A stretch of 64,000 nucleotides of DNA from Verticillium longisporum (taxonomy: Eukaryota > Ascomycota > Sordariomycetes > Glomerellales > Plectosphaerellaceae), in assembly GCA_019188255.1 (NCBI GenBank), contig JAETXT010000006.1, positions 4,464,001 through 4,528,000 on the forward strand, written 5' to 3'. Under the pieces are notes generated by a model. That model worked only from the letters and a program-made list of their open reading frames with translations. It had not been told where the DNA came from and made no database searches. This document shows positions 1 to 10,727 of the stretch, piece after piece. The position numbers were made by a program, and so were the translations under genes. The stretch's first letter is position 1, and each line of letters opens with the position of its first letter.

Positions 1-495
1 GTCACCAACAAGGTCCCGCAGAGATGTAGTGACATTGCTCATAATCGCAGCGACATGCAAGCAATTCACAAGTTACGAACTAGCACACTTGCCCATTCAC
101 CTGTTAAATCTCAACACACTTCGCCATTCACTACAGAGATCTGGACAACGATGGTAAACTGATACATTTTAACAGCGAGATTCGAAAAGACCAAACATTT
201 ACGTTCACATTCACTTGACTGGACGGATTTTGGTTCATGTGCCAGGATTTTCATTGGGGTCGTCTTCTGGGTTGATGCCCAGTCTCCGTTCGATGGCTAC
301 CTTTTTAGCCAGCGTGCAATCATCCATCCCCTTAACGATGTTGATTGACCAACCCTGTGCATCCGAAAGACCAAACGAGGAAGCCAGCCTAGGACGCCCG
401 CCATGATCTACCATCATCTCCAGTCCTCCATCCCCTGCTTCAGCCGAAGTTCCACGTCATCACACAATGCCCTTTACTTGTCACATCTAGGTGCT
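1..495. other. Intergenic / 3' flank of RACK1
   Basis: No gene is supported here. The right part is presumably the 3' untranslated region of the leftward RACK1 gene. The short open frames on both strands have no recognisable motif. Confidence 0.5.
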
Positions 496-2017
496 TTACG
501 CCCTGGACATGACACCCCAGGCGCGGATGACGTTGTCGGTGTAGCCGGCGAAGAGGGTCTGGCCATCGGCGCTCCAGGCCAGGCTGACACACTCGGGCTC
601 ACGGCTCTTCTTGCCGACGGCGGTGAACTCGGGCTTCAGCTCATCAACCTTGCTCTTCTTCTCGAGGTCGAAGATGATGATGCTGGTGGCGGTAGCGGCG
701 CACAGCCAGTAGCGGTTGGGGAGAAGACGAGAGCGTGGATCTCGTCGTTGGCGTTGAGAGAGTAGAGGTGCTTGGACTCGTTCAGGTCCCACAGCATGGT
801 GGTACCGTCCTTGCCACCGGAGGCGCACAGGGAACCGTCAGGGAGATGGTGACGGTGTTGATGTAGCCGGTGTGGCCGATGTGGTCGGTCTGCAGCTTGC
901 AGGTGTTGAGCTCCCAAACCTATCAATTGTCCTGATCAGCACATGTTTTGCCATGACAGGTATGCCGTGTGACGATCTGTAGCAGAATTCAAGAAGAAAA
1001 ATGTCGAATAAAAAAATCAGTGCATATGGTGAATAGTGGTCTCATGGCCTGCGAACAGGCTCTGAAGTAGCAAATACTTTTGGTTGCAATGCATCATGTG
1101 GGTTGCTGTGGTGCTCCCTCGTGGGAGGTCGCGAACTGAACAAGTGGAATTTCGGCTTACCTTGACGAGCTTGTCCCAGCCGGAGGAGACAATGACGGGG
1201 TTCTGGGGGTTGGGGCTGAAGCGGACGCAGGAGACCCACTCGGTGTGGCCCTTGTCGGAGATGGTGAACTTGCAGTCACCGAGGGTGTTCCAGAGCTTGA
1301 TGGTGCGGTCGCGCGAGCCGGAGACGATCTGACGGTTGTCGGCAGAGAAGGAGACGGAAAGAACGTCGTTGGTGTGGCCGACGAAGCGGCGGGTGGTGGT
1401 GCCGGTCGACAGCTCCCAAAGGCGGAGAGTCTTGTCCCACGAGGCGGACAGGGCGTAAGCGCCGTCAGAGGAGATAACCTGCCAGTCCTGCATCAGCCCA
1501 TTGTCCACAGCAATCGTGACTTCTCTCAGTCGGTGGTTTCGAGGTTAAACATACGCAGTCCGAGACGATGTGGGAGTGGCCGTGGAGGGAGCGCTTGGGG
1601 TAGCCGTATTGGGACTCGTCGCGGGTCAGGTTCCAGATGATCAGGGTCTTGTCACGGCTACCGGACAGGAGCATGTTGGGGCTGTGAGGGTGTCGGCGTT
1701 AGCAATCGAAGATTCTCAGTACGACTGGCGCTGGAGGCTGGGTTTCGATCTGGGCGTGCCGCCATGATGCTTGACGGGTGACGAGATCAAGGTGTCGTGG
1801 GAGGTTCGCTTACTTCTCGATGGAGGTCGCCAGACTGGTGACCCAGCCATTCTGCAAAGGCGCTGTTAGCAAGTCTTCTTTTTGAAATCATGTCGCGAGC
1901 GACTCTGCACACCGTCTTGCCTGCCAGAAAGTTCCGACTGCGGCAAGATGGACTGACGATGGGGTGTCAACTTACGTGGCCCTCGAGGGTACCCTTCAGA
2001 ACCAGCTGCTCAGCCAT
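496..2017 (-). CDS. cpc-2: RACK1/Cpc2 (Asc1) WD40 ribosomal scaffold, two frameshifts
   Basis: This is the Gbeta-like WD40 protein of the 40S ribosomal subunit, known as RACK1, Cpc2 or Asc1. It scaffolds signalling proteins on the ribosome and takes part in general amino-acid control in fungi. Five exons read: 2017-1976, 1851-1814, 1681-1555, 1478-1161 and 919-496. The protein begins [14 protein letters not shown] and contains repeated WD blades, for example [26 protein letters not shown] and [13 protein letters not shown]. The C-terminus is [12 protein letters not shown]. The last exon changes frame twice, at the G runs 841-843 and 718-721 (C runs on the coding strand). Each site lacks one C. 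With both bases added the exon sum is 951 nt, giving 316 residues, the usual RACK1 length. I read these as sequencing errors in an intact gene. Intron 4 carries a snoRNA, listed separately. Confidence 0.96.
1015..1104 (-). ncRNA. U24/snR24-like box C/D snoRNA in RACK1 intron 4
   Basis: Intron 4 of RACK1 (1160-920) contains a box C-like ATGATGC at 1097-1091 and a box D CTGA at 1020-1017, about 80 nt apart. Between them lie TATTTGCTACTTCAGA (1076-1061) and a C'-like ATGAGAC (about 1053-1047). As I recall it, the first element closely matches the guide region of yeast snR24 (U24), which lies in the intron of ASC1, the yeast RACK1 gene. U24 directs 2'-O-methylation of large-subunit rRNA. Host gene, size and guide element therefore all agree. 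The ends are approximate because the terminal stem is weak. Confidence 0.82.
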
Positions 2018-2751
2018 TCTCAATGCGCGATTACCGACACAGATAGATAGATGAGAAGGGAAGAGACGATTGTCGCGGTGTTGCAGGTTCGAGAGGTCGG
2101 AGTCCTGAAGCAAAATTCGTAGCTTTCTGTGGGAGGGAAATCGGATTTTGAGGTTAGGGCAGATTTCGCGTGGGGCTAGAGCCAATCGGAGCCAGCGTGG
2201 CTAGCTCGGTGGTCGACTGCCTACGTCCTCACCGAGGCTCCACCGAGAGCCAACCATCTGTTCCTTCCTTCCTGCACAGGTGCCCAGATCCCCAGTAGAG
2301 GGCGTTTGCCATCTTTGCAGTCCTGTAAGCGGGGCTTCCCAGCCGATGTGGAGGCCAATTGCGGAAGTGGATTCAGGACTAGGGATCACGGATACGTCGA
2401 CGTTCACAGTCTCAAGTGCAAGGCCTCATCATATTTCTCTGCAATGTATAGATAAACAGTGTTGAAGAGATGGTTCCACGGCACTTTCAACACGCTTCTC
2501 ACCTTATATACTTGGGCTCTGACTGGGCTTTTGAGTCCTTGGAATGGGGTTGACATGCGAACAGCAGGTTTGAGATGTATCATTCGGTAGAGACTTGCGA
2601 GTGTTTGCAATCCAGCATATGGACATTCCGTCCGGGTATCATTAATTATGCATCTTCTCCCACTGCTTACACTTGTGCATATAGCCAAGACGGCCTTGCT
2701 TGTCGCCCTGGATGAATGCCGCTGGACCACGGCAAATGGCCATCACGAGTC
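2018..2751. other. RACK1 upstream region / TAF8 3' flank
   Basis: Non-coding stretch between two leftward genes. It should hold the RACK1 promoter and 5' leader and the TAF8 3' end. Nothing else is recognisable. Confidence 0.5.
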
Positions 2752-3758
2752 TCAGCTGCCGACGCCGGACTGTCCTTGTGCCCCGGAGCCTCCGGCCCGT
2801 TTGCCCTGCCGCGGCACAGGTTTCCGTAGATATCTCGAACCAGCGTTGACAATCATGCTATGGTCGGCAATTTCAACCTGCCCGCTCTCGCCGCCGTCCT
2901 GCTTCACGAACTTCTTCATGGCTGCCTCCCAGAGCTCATATCGTGATTTGGTAATGGTGTCGCGCTTCGACAGGTCGCTGACTTCCTTCTGCTTGCGCAT
3001 CTTGGACGCGCGCACCAGGCCGCGAAGGGCCTCCTCGCCCTGCTTCGACGCCTTGGCAGCCTCTTCGCGAATCTTCTTCGAGTCGCGGCCACTGTCGTCC
3101 TCTCTCGGCGTGTAGCGATATGTGTGGAGGCTTGGGAACTCCGGAAAAGGTCTGGGGATATGGGCTCTCTCCTCTTTCTCGTGCCTGCCGCTCAACTCAT
3201 CGGACAGCAGTGGCAGAGCGGCATCTGCACTCTCGTCGTTCAGCAGGGCGTTGAAGTAGGACGGCGTCAGGTCGTCTTCAGGAATTGGGTTCTTGAGATG
3301 GGGCTTCAACGAGGACGTGACGAGGGCGAACCGCCGCATGGTGGTCTCGAAATCGGCAGGTGTCGGCTGTTCTCTGCGGGCGCCCAGAGCTACGCGCTTG
3401 AGATCGTCGATGAAGGATGCCACGTCTGGAAACCGCACGTCAGCATCATGTCAGGTGGAGAAGGCAGTGGTCGCAACGCACACGTCTCGACGAGGGACAC
3501 ATAGCTGGCCATTGCTGTTGGCTCGGCACCATCGAATCCTACATGCTTTAACGCCAGGCCGATAGATCTCTCCAGGCTGCATTGGGATTGGTATTCGAGC
3601 GATGGGATGGTGACGGAGGAGCTTGCGCGGCTCGTCCCAGGGACAGGCTGGGCTGCCTCGTTCTGTCCGTCAACATCGAGTCGCTGCCTCTTGTTGTTGA
3701 ACTGAAGCTCGTCACTAGCCTCAAGGCTTGCGCCTCGTTTGCGTGGGCTTCCTGACAT
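2752..3758 (-). CDS. TFIID subunit TAF8
   Basis: Two exons, 3758-3482 and 3425-2752, join as [14 protein letters not shown] to give 316 residues. The N-terminus is basic and polar (SPRKRG, KRQRLD), consistent with a nuclear protein. Residues about 45-125 match the bromodomain-associated histone fold of TAF8, for example [17 protein letters not shown] followed by YVSLVETY. Residues about 185-205 hold the TAF8 C-terminal signature [22 protein letters not shown]8 pairs with TAF10 in TFIID and works in RNA polymerase II promoter recognition. The C-terminal part is charged and Lys/Arg-rich. I used the GTGCGT donor at 3481 rather than the overlapping GTGTGC because it alone keeps the frame and the family sequence. 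No frameshift is seen. Confidence 0.88.
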
Positions 3759-4377
3759 GGCGATGATGGGAAAGGGTCAGCTGTGGCAGGGCGGCTCGCG
3801 TGGGCGGGTGGCCAAACTGAGCGGCAAGATAGGTTTGCACTTGGACCCGGGCGAATGTGGAGGCTACAAAGAAACTGTATGAGTACCGGCGCACCTGGCT
3901 CAGTTGCTTCTGCGAGGTGCGAATGCTGAAATGCTGAGGTGGTCGTCGATGGCGTGACGACGTTTGACGCGGAAGTTGGTGGTCGCGCAGCACGGTGCAC
4001 TGGAGGTGGGTTTTGCCGAGTCACTCGATCAGTTCCGCTAGTCTCGCTGCTTTTAGAACCAACATGCCAAAAGCCACCTAAAGCGACACTCACTGGGCGA
4101 ACAGTGTAAGGGGAGAATGGATTACACAGAACGTAACAACACGGCGAGAGGCTACCTTGTCATACGATAAAAGCTGCAAGAAAAACTGAAGTGAATGTCT
4201 ATATGCTTCAAAAAGATGAATTAAAGCACTCACGCGCAACCGACGTGAATGGGTCACCGAATTTATGGTGCTCTTCTTGATGGATGTGGCAGCTCAGCCA
4301 GCTTGACAGTCCGTGCACGACGAAGTGATGGCTTGTGGGGTCATGTATGTGTGGATCAAGCGAGCACCCAACAACAA
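3759..4377. other. Intergenic, TAF8 upstream
   Basis: Promoter side of TAF8 and 5' flank of tRNA-Tyr. Open frames continue over TAF8's 5' end on the minus strand but show no conserved sequence. Confidence 0.45.
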
Positions 4378-4466
4378 CTCCCTGTGGTGTAGTTGGCTAT
4401 CACGTTCGACTGTAACTGGTATCATTTCCAATCGAAAGGTCACCGGCTCGATTCCGGTCGGGGAGA
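4378..4466 (+). tRNA. tRNA-Tyr (GTA) with a 15-nt intron
   Basis: Acceptor stem CTCCCTG pairs with CGGGGAG, with one G-U pair, and A4466 is the discriminator. The C1-G72 pair is the eukaryotic tyrosine identity pair. The D arm is GTG...CAC, the anticodon stem is TTCGA/TCGAA, and the T arm is ACCGG-CTCGATT-CCGGT. The anticodon loop reads CT-GTA-A, then a 15-nt insert beginning CTGGTATC, then A. This puts the intron at the canonical site after position 37. Eukaryotic tRNA-Tyr genes nearly always carry an intron. A T6 tract at 4496-4501 is the probable Pol III terminator. Confidence 0.93.
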
Positions 4467-4495
4467 TCACCACAAGAAGCTCAGCTTCTCCCACC

Positions 4496-4501
4496 TTTTT
4501 T
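4496..4501 (+). terminator. Pol III terminator of tRNA-Tyr
   Basis: Run of six T about 30 nt after the tRNA 3' end, the first T run of at least four after the gene. Confidence 0.7.
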
Positions 4502-5384
4502 GGCTTTTGAACATGTTACTCGTGTTGCTATCCAATATTTTGACCTTTCTCAATGAGAGATTCGTCGTGCCGGCGGCAGGATATCGAATATGAAGTGTTA
4601 CAGCTCCTCCTTCCCCGGTAAAGAGGGCGCCGCATTGCTCCCAGGTGCAACCCGCCCTCGGCACCTGCTTTCCCTGGCCACCTCTCTAGAGCCTACCTGG
4701 ACGGACGCTCCCAGTGTAGTCAAGGCCGCCTCAACTTACCCTGTGCAACGCCATCTGGACTGAAGGCTCATTCAAGTGCCTGAACTTAGCAACCTGCTTA
4801 CGACGGGGCAACTGAACGGCTGAACGGGAACGACGCGAACGACGCGAATCGTTTCGACGTTTCATCATGGAGCAATGAAAAAAAGACGCCACGGCAATGA
4901 AGCAAATTGGCTTGACAAGTGTTGGTCGCCGTTTCGCCAGTCTCTGATTGCCATACGACTTCTGATCGCCCGCCCTCTTTTCGCGTATCTGCAAATTCGG
5001 TACCTGTCAAGTCTTGACCATCCATCTGTACGCACACATGGGGGCATGCACTAGAGATTGTCCTCATCGTCGCCTAGCTATGTACATCTCATTTCACCTG
5101 AACTAAAGCTTTTCTGTTCAGCGACCATTCGCGTTTGCTTGCTTACCCCCCAGCCAGCGGATGTGACCTGGCCATGGCCCTTGTCCGGCTCCGGCTACAG
5201 TTACAGGTGCGCCACGCGACCTCTGCTGGCTTGATGAGACCCCGCTCACTCACTCACTCAAGTCTTCACCCTTCAACCTCTTCCGTCCGGGCAACTCACG
5301 CCGGCAGCGTTTTTTGTCTACACTACGCCTCAGCCCTTTGGTGCTACGAATCCAACCACTGGCCCTCAAACCCATTGACAGACC
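4502..5384. other. Intergenic, upstream of the isochorismatase/AlkB gene
   Basis: No gene recognised. The section nearest 5385 is pyrimidine-rich with repeated CACT (ctcactcactcactcaag, about 5243-5260), as expected for a fungal promoter or leader. Confidence 0.45.
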
Positions 5385-8297
5385 ATGTTCCCGTTTGACC
5401 AGTCGGCCCTACCGAGCCTCCCCAAGCGAAAGGCTCTCTTGGTGATTGATTTCCAAAGCGATTTTCTCGATGCGGAAGCCCCCCTGCGTGTCACGAGGCC
5501 CCATGGGTTCGTCGAAAAGACTGTGCAGTTTGCCGACGCTTTTCGCAAGCTGGGCGACGTCGTTTGGGTATGCTCCGAGTTTGACAAGGTGCGGCCCATA
5601 ACCGGCGAGCAGATACTGGCGACCGACGAGACCCCGAGGCCGAGCGCTGTCACTGCTGCCGGAGCTGCCTCCGGTCGGCGGCGAGGCCCCAAAGTGGAAC
5701 TCATCCCAGCTCCCGTCGCTGATACCGACCCCGAAGCCTTTCTCAGTGCTGGCGGCATTCCATGCGTTCGCTCGCCCTCCGGCTCACAAATCCCTGGCAA
5801 CGTCAAGGACGCATCGCTGAAGCGCGACGTCACTTTCATCAAATCCCATTACTCGGCCTTCAAGTCGGGCCAGCTCCTTCATCTGCTACGGGGCAAGTTC
5901 ATCACGCACATTTTCATAGCTGGCTCCCTGATGAACATTGGCGTCTTTGCCACGGCCCTTGACGCCGCCATGTACGGCTACGACATAACCATCGTCGACG
6001 ACTGTTGCGGCTATCGTTCGCAGGTGAGGCAAGGGAACGCCATCCAGTCAGTCATTGATGTCACTGGATGCGAAGTCGACAGCAGCAGCACAGTCCTTGA
6101 ACAGCTTCAGGCGAAGCCTCCGTCCGCAAAACCCGCTGTCGCATCACCAGCCACTTCTTCCTCTTCTGCCACGACAGCCAACAAGAAGGTTGGTGGCCTA
6201 GCCGGCGCCAGGACCCCGCCTATCCCAGGTCGTGTGCGTGCCAAGGCGTCGACGTCTGACCTACATGAGAAGCTGGCTGCTCTCAAAATCAGCAGTACCC
6301 CCGGCGGTCGCATTGAACCCGAATCTGATCCAAACAGCCTGGCGCTGGAGGTCGACCCCGATGCCCAGCCGTCCTCACACGACCTCAATAGCCCGAGGCG
6401 CAAACCATCGTCAGCTGATGACCGCGACCCAATCCTAGACCTGGAGGCGATCAGAAACAAGTACAGAACTTCCAAAGATACAAGGACGGACACATCACAA
6501 GCCAGAAAACTCAAGCAGCCCCGACTAGCAGACATGGCAGCTCCAAACAAGCCCGGAACTGTTGTGCCGGCACGCGTAGGCAAGGGTCTCGAACCGAAGA
6601 TCATCGAACCAGAAGTCACGGTGCCCGCCACCGCCCCCTCGGACTCGGCCTCGGCCTCGAAGGATGAACATGATCCTGCCACCGCAGATACTTTACCAGA
6701 GACCTCCGAGCCGCTCTGCGAGGGTGATACTGTCATCATTCACAATGTTCTACCGCCCAACTTGCTTGAAGGCGTGTTTGAGAAATTGAAAGATGAGGTT
6801 GGTTGGCAGACCATGTCGCATCAAGGCGGCGAGGTTCCCCGCAAGGTAGCTGTCCAGGGACTCGTTGCCAAAGATGGTAGCATGCCTGTATACCGACATC
6901 CCGCGGACGAGTCGCCCCCGCTATTTCCTTTTACCAAGACAGTTCTTGAGATCAAAGCTGTGGTCGAGGAGAAGCTGGGTCACCCACTCAACCACGTCTT
7001 AATCCAGTTCTACCGCGACGGAAACGACTACATTTCCGAGCACAGCGACAAGACGCTCGATATTGTCAAGGGCTCTTACATTGTTAATGTCAGTCTAGGC
7101 GCCGAGAGAACCATGATTTTCAGGACCAAGCGGGACGCGAAAGATCCCTCTAAGAAGACGGATGACATCCCCGAGGGTGCGAAACGCAAGACAACGCGCA
7201 AGCAGCTGCCACACAACTCCCTCTGCCGCATGGGCCTTGTGACAAACATGCGATGGCTCCACGCCATCCGCCAAGACAAGCGTGCCGAACGAGACAAGAC
7301 AGCACCCGAGCTTGCCTTTGCCGGCGGCCGCATCTCTTTGACATTCCGCCAGATCGGGACCTTCCTTGACCGCGATGGCACCCTGATCTGGGGCCAAGGC
7401 GCCACGGGCAAGACGCGCGCTGATGCCCACCCTGTCGTCAACGGGCAAGGACCCGAGGCCGTGGCCATGCTGCGTGCCTTTGGAACAGAGAACCACGCAA
7501 GCGAGTTTGATTGGGATGCGCACTACGGGCAGGGCTTTGACGTGCTGCATATGAGCAGCGCGCCACGCTTATTCTTTTCCGCCGATGCCGTCGTCAACAT
7601 GCGCGTACAGCTCGCACTGGCCGAGCACGGCATTCTCTTCGCCAAGGGCCGGATGCCGCCATCCTTTGACTGGAAGGAGGGGAAGGCTGAGGCTGCTGCT
7701 CCCGCTGTCATCTCGTCGGCTCTCGAGAGTCTGTCCATCAAGTACGTGGATAACGATGCCGACCGGTTGACGGCGCAGGGAGACATGGCCATTCTGCTTT
7801 ACCTCGATGGCCTCCACGGGAAGCGCAGTGAGCCCAGCAAGGGCCAGGCTCGCATCTTGACGCGCTTTCAGCAGGGCCTCGCCCTCCTTGACAAGTGGCG
7901 CGCTATCAGATCGCAGGAAACAGATGACGTGACTGTGAAGCAACCAGCCAAGCCACTGAAACGGGAACTCACAGTCTGGAACGATTATGCCGCCGAAGAT
8001 GAGAGCATCGCAGGCGAGGCCGTGTCCATTGCCGACTTTGCCGTCTGGCCGGTCTTGCACGATATTGTGCAGACGCTCGGCGAGGGGGTCCTAAACGGTA
8101 CGAAGTCCTTGAAGAAATATTATCAAGCGTTTTCAGAGAGGGAGGCTACGATTAAAGTATTGGCTGTTGACCCGCCGGCGGTGGCGGCGGCAGAGACACA
8201 GCCAAAGCCAGAGTCTCAATCTGCAGCAGAGGCAAAGGCAGAAGGAGGGACAAATCCGGTCGCAGAGGGAGATGCAGGGGTAAAAGCAGAGGAATAG
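5385..8297 (+). CDS. Isochorismatase-like / AlkB-like dioxygenase / GST-like fusion protein
   Basis: A single 970-residue open frame without introns, starting in a good context (accATGttc). Residues about 14-225 are an isochorismatase-like hydrolase: Asp22 in LLVIDFQSDF, Lys153 in FIKSHYSAF, and Gly186 in NIGVFATALDA where nicotinamidases have the catalytic Cys. True isochorismatases also lack that Cys. Residues about 225-440 are low-complexity Ser/Ala/Pro linker. Residues about 445-660 are an AlkB-type 2-oxoglutarate/Fe(II) dioxygenase: His553 and Asp555 in SEHSDKTLD, distal His626 in MRWLHAIR, and Arg649 and Arg655 in GRISLTFRQIG. Residues about 660-940 resemble a glutathione S-transferase fold, with thioredoxin-like then all-helical sections, on weaker evidence. 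The tail is Lys/Ala/Glu-rich and the frame stays open past the TAG. DNA/RNA demethylation is inferred from the AlkB part. The substrate of the hydrolase part is unknown. Confidence 0.85.
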   Translation: MFPFDQSALPSLPKRKALLVIDFQSDFLDAEAPLRVTRPHGFVEKTVQFADAFRKLGDVVWVCSEFDKVRPITGEQILATDETPRPSAVTAAGAASGRRRGPKVELIPAPVADTDPEAFLSAGGIPCVRSPSGSQIPGNVKDASLKRDVTFIKSHYSAFKSGQLLHLLRGKFITHIFIAGSLMNIGVFATALDAAMYGYDITIVDDCCGYRSQVRQGNAIQSVIDVTGCEVDSSSTVLEQLQAKPPSAKPAVASPATSSSSATTANKKVGGLAGARTPPIPGRVRAKASTSDLHEKLAALKISSTPGGRIEPESDPNSLALEVDPDAQPSSHDLNSPRRKPSSADDRDPILDLEAIRNKYRTSKDTRTDTSQARKLKQPRLADMAAPNKPGTVVPARVGKGLEPKIIEPEVTVPATAPSDSASASKDEHDPATADTLPETSEPLCEGDTVIIHNVLPPNLLEGVFEKLKDEVGWQTMSHQGGEVPRKVAVQGLVAKDGSMPVYRHPADESPPLFPFTKTVLEIKAVVEEKLGHPLNHVLIQFYRDGNDYISEHSDKTLDIVKGSYIVNVSLGAERTMIFRTKRDAKDPSKKTDDIPEGAKRKTTRKQLPHNSLCRMGLVTNMRWLHAIRQDKRAERDKTAPELAFAGGRISLTFRQIGTFLDRDGTLIWGQGATGKTRADAHPVVNGQGPEAVAMLRAFGTENHASEFDWDAHYGQGFDVLHMSSAPRLFFSADAVVNMRVQLALAEHGILFAKGRMPPSFDWKEGKAEAAAPAVISSALESLSIKYVDNDADRLTAQGDMAILLYLDGLHGKRSEPSKGQARILTRFQQGLALLDKWRAIRSQETDDVTVKQPAKPLKRELTVWNDYAAEDESIAGEAVSIADFAVWPVLHDIVQTLGEGVLNGTKSLKKYYQAFSEREATIKVLAVDPPAVAAAETQPKPESQSAAEAKAEGGTNPVAEGDAGVKAEE

Positions 8298-8905
8298 GTA
8301 AAGGCAGAGGGAAGGAGAAAAGCAGAGGGAAACTCAGAGGCAGGGGCAAAGAAGAAGACCGCGAAGCAAAGACTCTCGCGGATGGTGCTGCGGAAAAGAG
8401 GGATGACGCCTCGAAGGCGCAATAGTTGACAATGTAGCTAGGGATCTGGAGCTCTAGAATTAATTCAAGTACCGAACTAAAACTAATCCCACCTGAGACG
8501 ACCAAGCCGACGTGTGCAGGGCACGGCATCCGGGTGCGTCATGACCATCTAGTGTACTGAACGGTGACATGGAGTTCCCCCTTTGATCCGGTTCTGTCAA
8601 AGCATGCTGTCGTATCAAAACACCATCCGACTGCGCTGTGCGTGAAACCTGTTGAAGATTCGGTGGCCTATCTAGTGCGAGGTAGATACAGGTACATACG
8701 CAGCATAACGAGTTAAGACGCCAGCCCGCAACTCCATTTGCAAGAAAAAGAGATATAAAAAAAGAGTTGTTTCTTGCAGCATCGTGCACCGGTACCATGT
8801 AGACGTGACAGGAGGAAGTCGGTAAGCAGAAACACGATGACTCAATCTCCAAGTTTGTAAGTTCATTTCATTCGCCTTTCGTGACACATGTCTCACCCGG
8901 CCGCT
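8298..8905. other. Convergent 3' flanks
   Basis: Lies between the 3' ends of two converging genes. The first about 130 nt are purine-rich and continue the Lys-Ala-Glu codon pattern of the gene to the left. Nothing else is recognised. Confidence 0.45.
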
Positions 8906-10727
8906 CTATGCGCGCGAGGACACCCAGGGAAGAGGGTAGGTTCCGACCCAGTCGGACACCTCGGCCCGCAGCTGCACAATCTCGGGGTCCGAGTCGCCGT
9001 TGCCCAGGTGTGCCATGAAGATGCGCTGCAGGCCAGGCTTCTTCTCGCCGCGCTCGGCGGCCGCCTTCTTGGCCGCCTTATCGATGCGCACAGCAATAGT
9101 GACGGCGCGGTCGATGATATCAGCGACGCGGCCAAAGTCCTCCTCGCTGAAGCCCCTCGTCGTCATGGCCGGGGTGCCGATACGCAGACCGCCGGGTACA
9201 AGCGCCGAGCGGTCACCGGGCACGGTGTTCTTGTTGGACGCGACGCCGACGAGCTCCAGCACACGCTCGACGCGGCTGCCGTCAATGCCTTGGGGCTTGA
9301 GGTCGACCAGCACGAGATGGTTCTCCGTGCCGCCGCCCACGAGCTTGTAGCCGAGGCCGCCCTTCTCCTTGGACTCTCCGAGGCGGTGGGCTAGGGCCTT
9401 TGCGTTGGTGAGGACCTGGGTCTGGTAGGCGCGGAACTCGGGGGTCTGGGCCTGCTTGAGCGCGACCGAGAGGGCCGTGATGGTGTGGTTGTGGGGGCCG
9501 CCCTGGTGGCCGGGAAAGACGGAGGAATTGATGGGGTTCTCGAGGTTGTACAGTTCGTCCTCTTTGGTCTTGGCATTCTGCCTCCTCACGCCCTTGCGGA
9601 AGAAGATCATGGCGCCGCGAGGGCCCCTCAAGCTCTTGTGGCTAGTGGTTGTGACGATGTCGGCAAATGAGAATGGACTGGGCAGGACCTTGGCGGCAAC
9701 GAGACCGGAGATATGAGCCATGTCGGCGAGGAGGTAAGCGTCTACCTTGTCGCAGATCTCGCGAATGCGCTTGTAGTCGATGAGGCTGCTGTAGGCACTA
9801 GCGCCAGCGACGATGATCTTGGGTCGGTAGATGATGGCCATCTCCTCGAGCTTGTCATAATCAATGATACCCGTGGTCTCGTTGAGACGGTAAGGCACTG
9901 TCTCGAAATACTTGGAGATGGCTGAGATCTTCTTCGTGGGAGTCTGGTATCCGTGGGACAGGTGGCCGCCGTGAGGCAGGTCTAGGCCCATAAGGCGGTC
10001 ATGGGTGTTCATGAGGGCGGAATAGACGTAGAGGTTGGCCGGCGCACCGGAGAGAGCTGAGAGAAGAAAGGGAGGTCAGTCAACAAGAGCCAAAAAAAAC
10101 CCCAACAAAAACCCCGTGGGTAGTCTTTTCTCGCGTGTGTCTACATACCTTGGACGTTGACGCCCCATTGGGAGGTGTCGAGATCGAAGGCCTCCAGCGC
10201 ACGCTGCTGGCACAAACGTTCCGACTGGTCGATGAACTCATTGCCGCCGTAGTACCTCGCTCCGGGATAGCCCTCGGAGTACTTGTCTTCGCCGGGCGTT
10301 AGATGTATACTATCCCGCGGTTACCGAGGTTGGTTCCTGGCTTACTCTGCATGACACTGCCCAGGGCGTCGAGGACAGCCTGAGATGTGAAGTTCTCGGA
10401 AGGAATGAGGTTGATGAAGTGCTTCTGCCTGTTCTTTTCCTTCTCGATAATGTCGAAGACGGCCGGGTCGGCTTGCTGCAGGTTGCTCGAGAGAAGCTGT
10501 GTACACCACCAATGCGTCAGTCCATGGCGGTGGTCAATTGATGCAGCGAAACATCCTACCTGCTGCTGTCCCTCGACATTCAGGGAAGACAGCGGCCTGA
10601 CAGCTCCACGCGGCAGGAGGACAGGCGCCGATCGAGCATGAGCGGTTGGCCTCTTGATTAGGGCGGTGGCGGGCGAGGCGCAACGGCGCAAGGCACGAGA
10701 CGTGCTTCGGAGGGCGGAGGCAGACAT
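8906..10727 (-). CDS. Serine hydroxymethyltransferase, mitochondrial
   Basis: Four exons, 10727-10560, 10496-10346, 10286-10149 and 10056-8906, sum to 1608 nt (535 residues) with no frameshift. The enzyme is PLP-dependent and converts serine plus tetrahydrofolate to glycine and methylene-tetrahydrofolate. The first about 48 residues are Arg/Ser/Ala-rich without acids ([18 protein letters not shown]), typical of a mitochondrial presequence, so I call the mitochondrial form. Diagnostic sequences include [19 protein letters not shown], the exon-joined [31 protein letters not shown], and the PLP-lysine motif [14 protein letters not shown]. The 59-nt intron 2 has a CTAAC branch site and an unusual AAG acceptor. 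The upstream in-frame ATG at 10940 is rejected because the presequence begins at 10727. Confidence 0.95.

Noticed and set aside
1681..1975. snoRNAs in the first introns of RACK1
   Set aside because: No box C and box D pair at suitable distance; only intron 4 qualifies.
5366..7550. Long minus-strand open frames inside the 5385-8297 gene (up to 210 codons)
   Set aside because: They are shadows of a GC-rich coding frame, have no family sequence and lie wholly inside the strong plus-strand gene.
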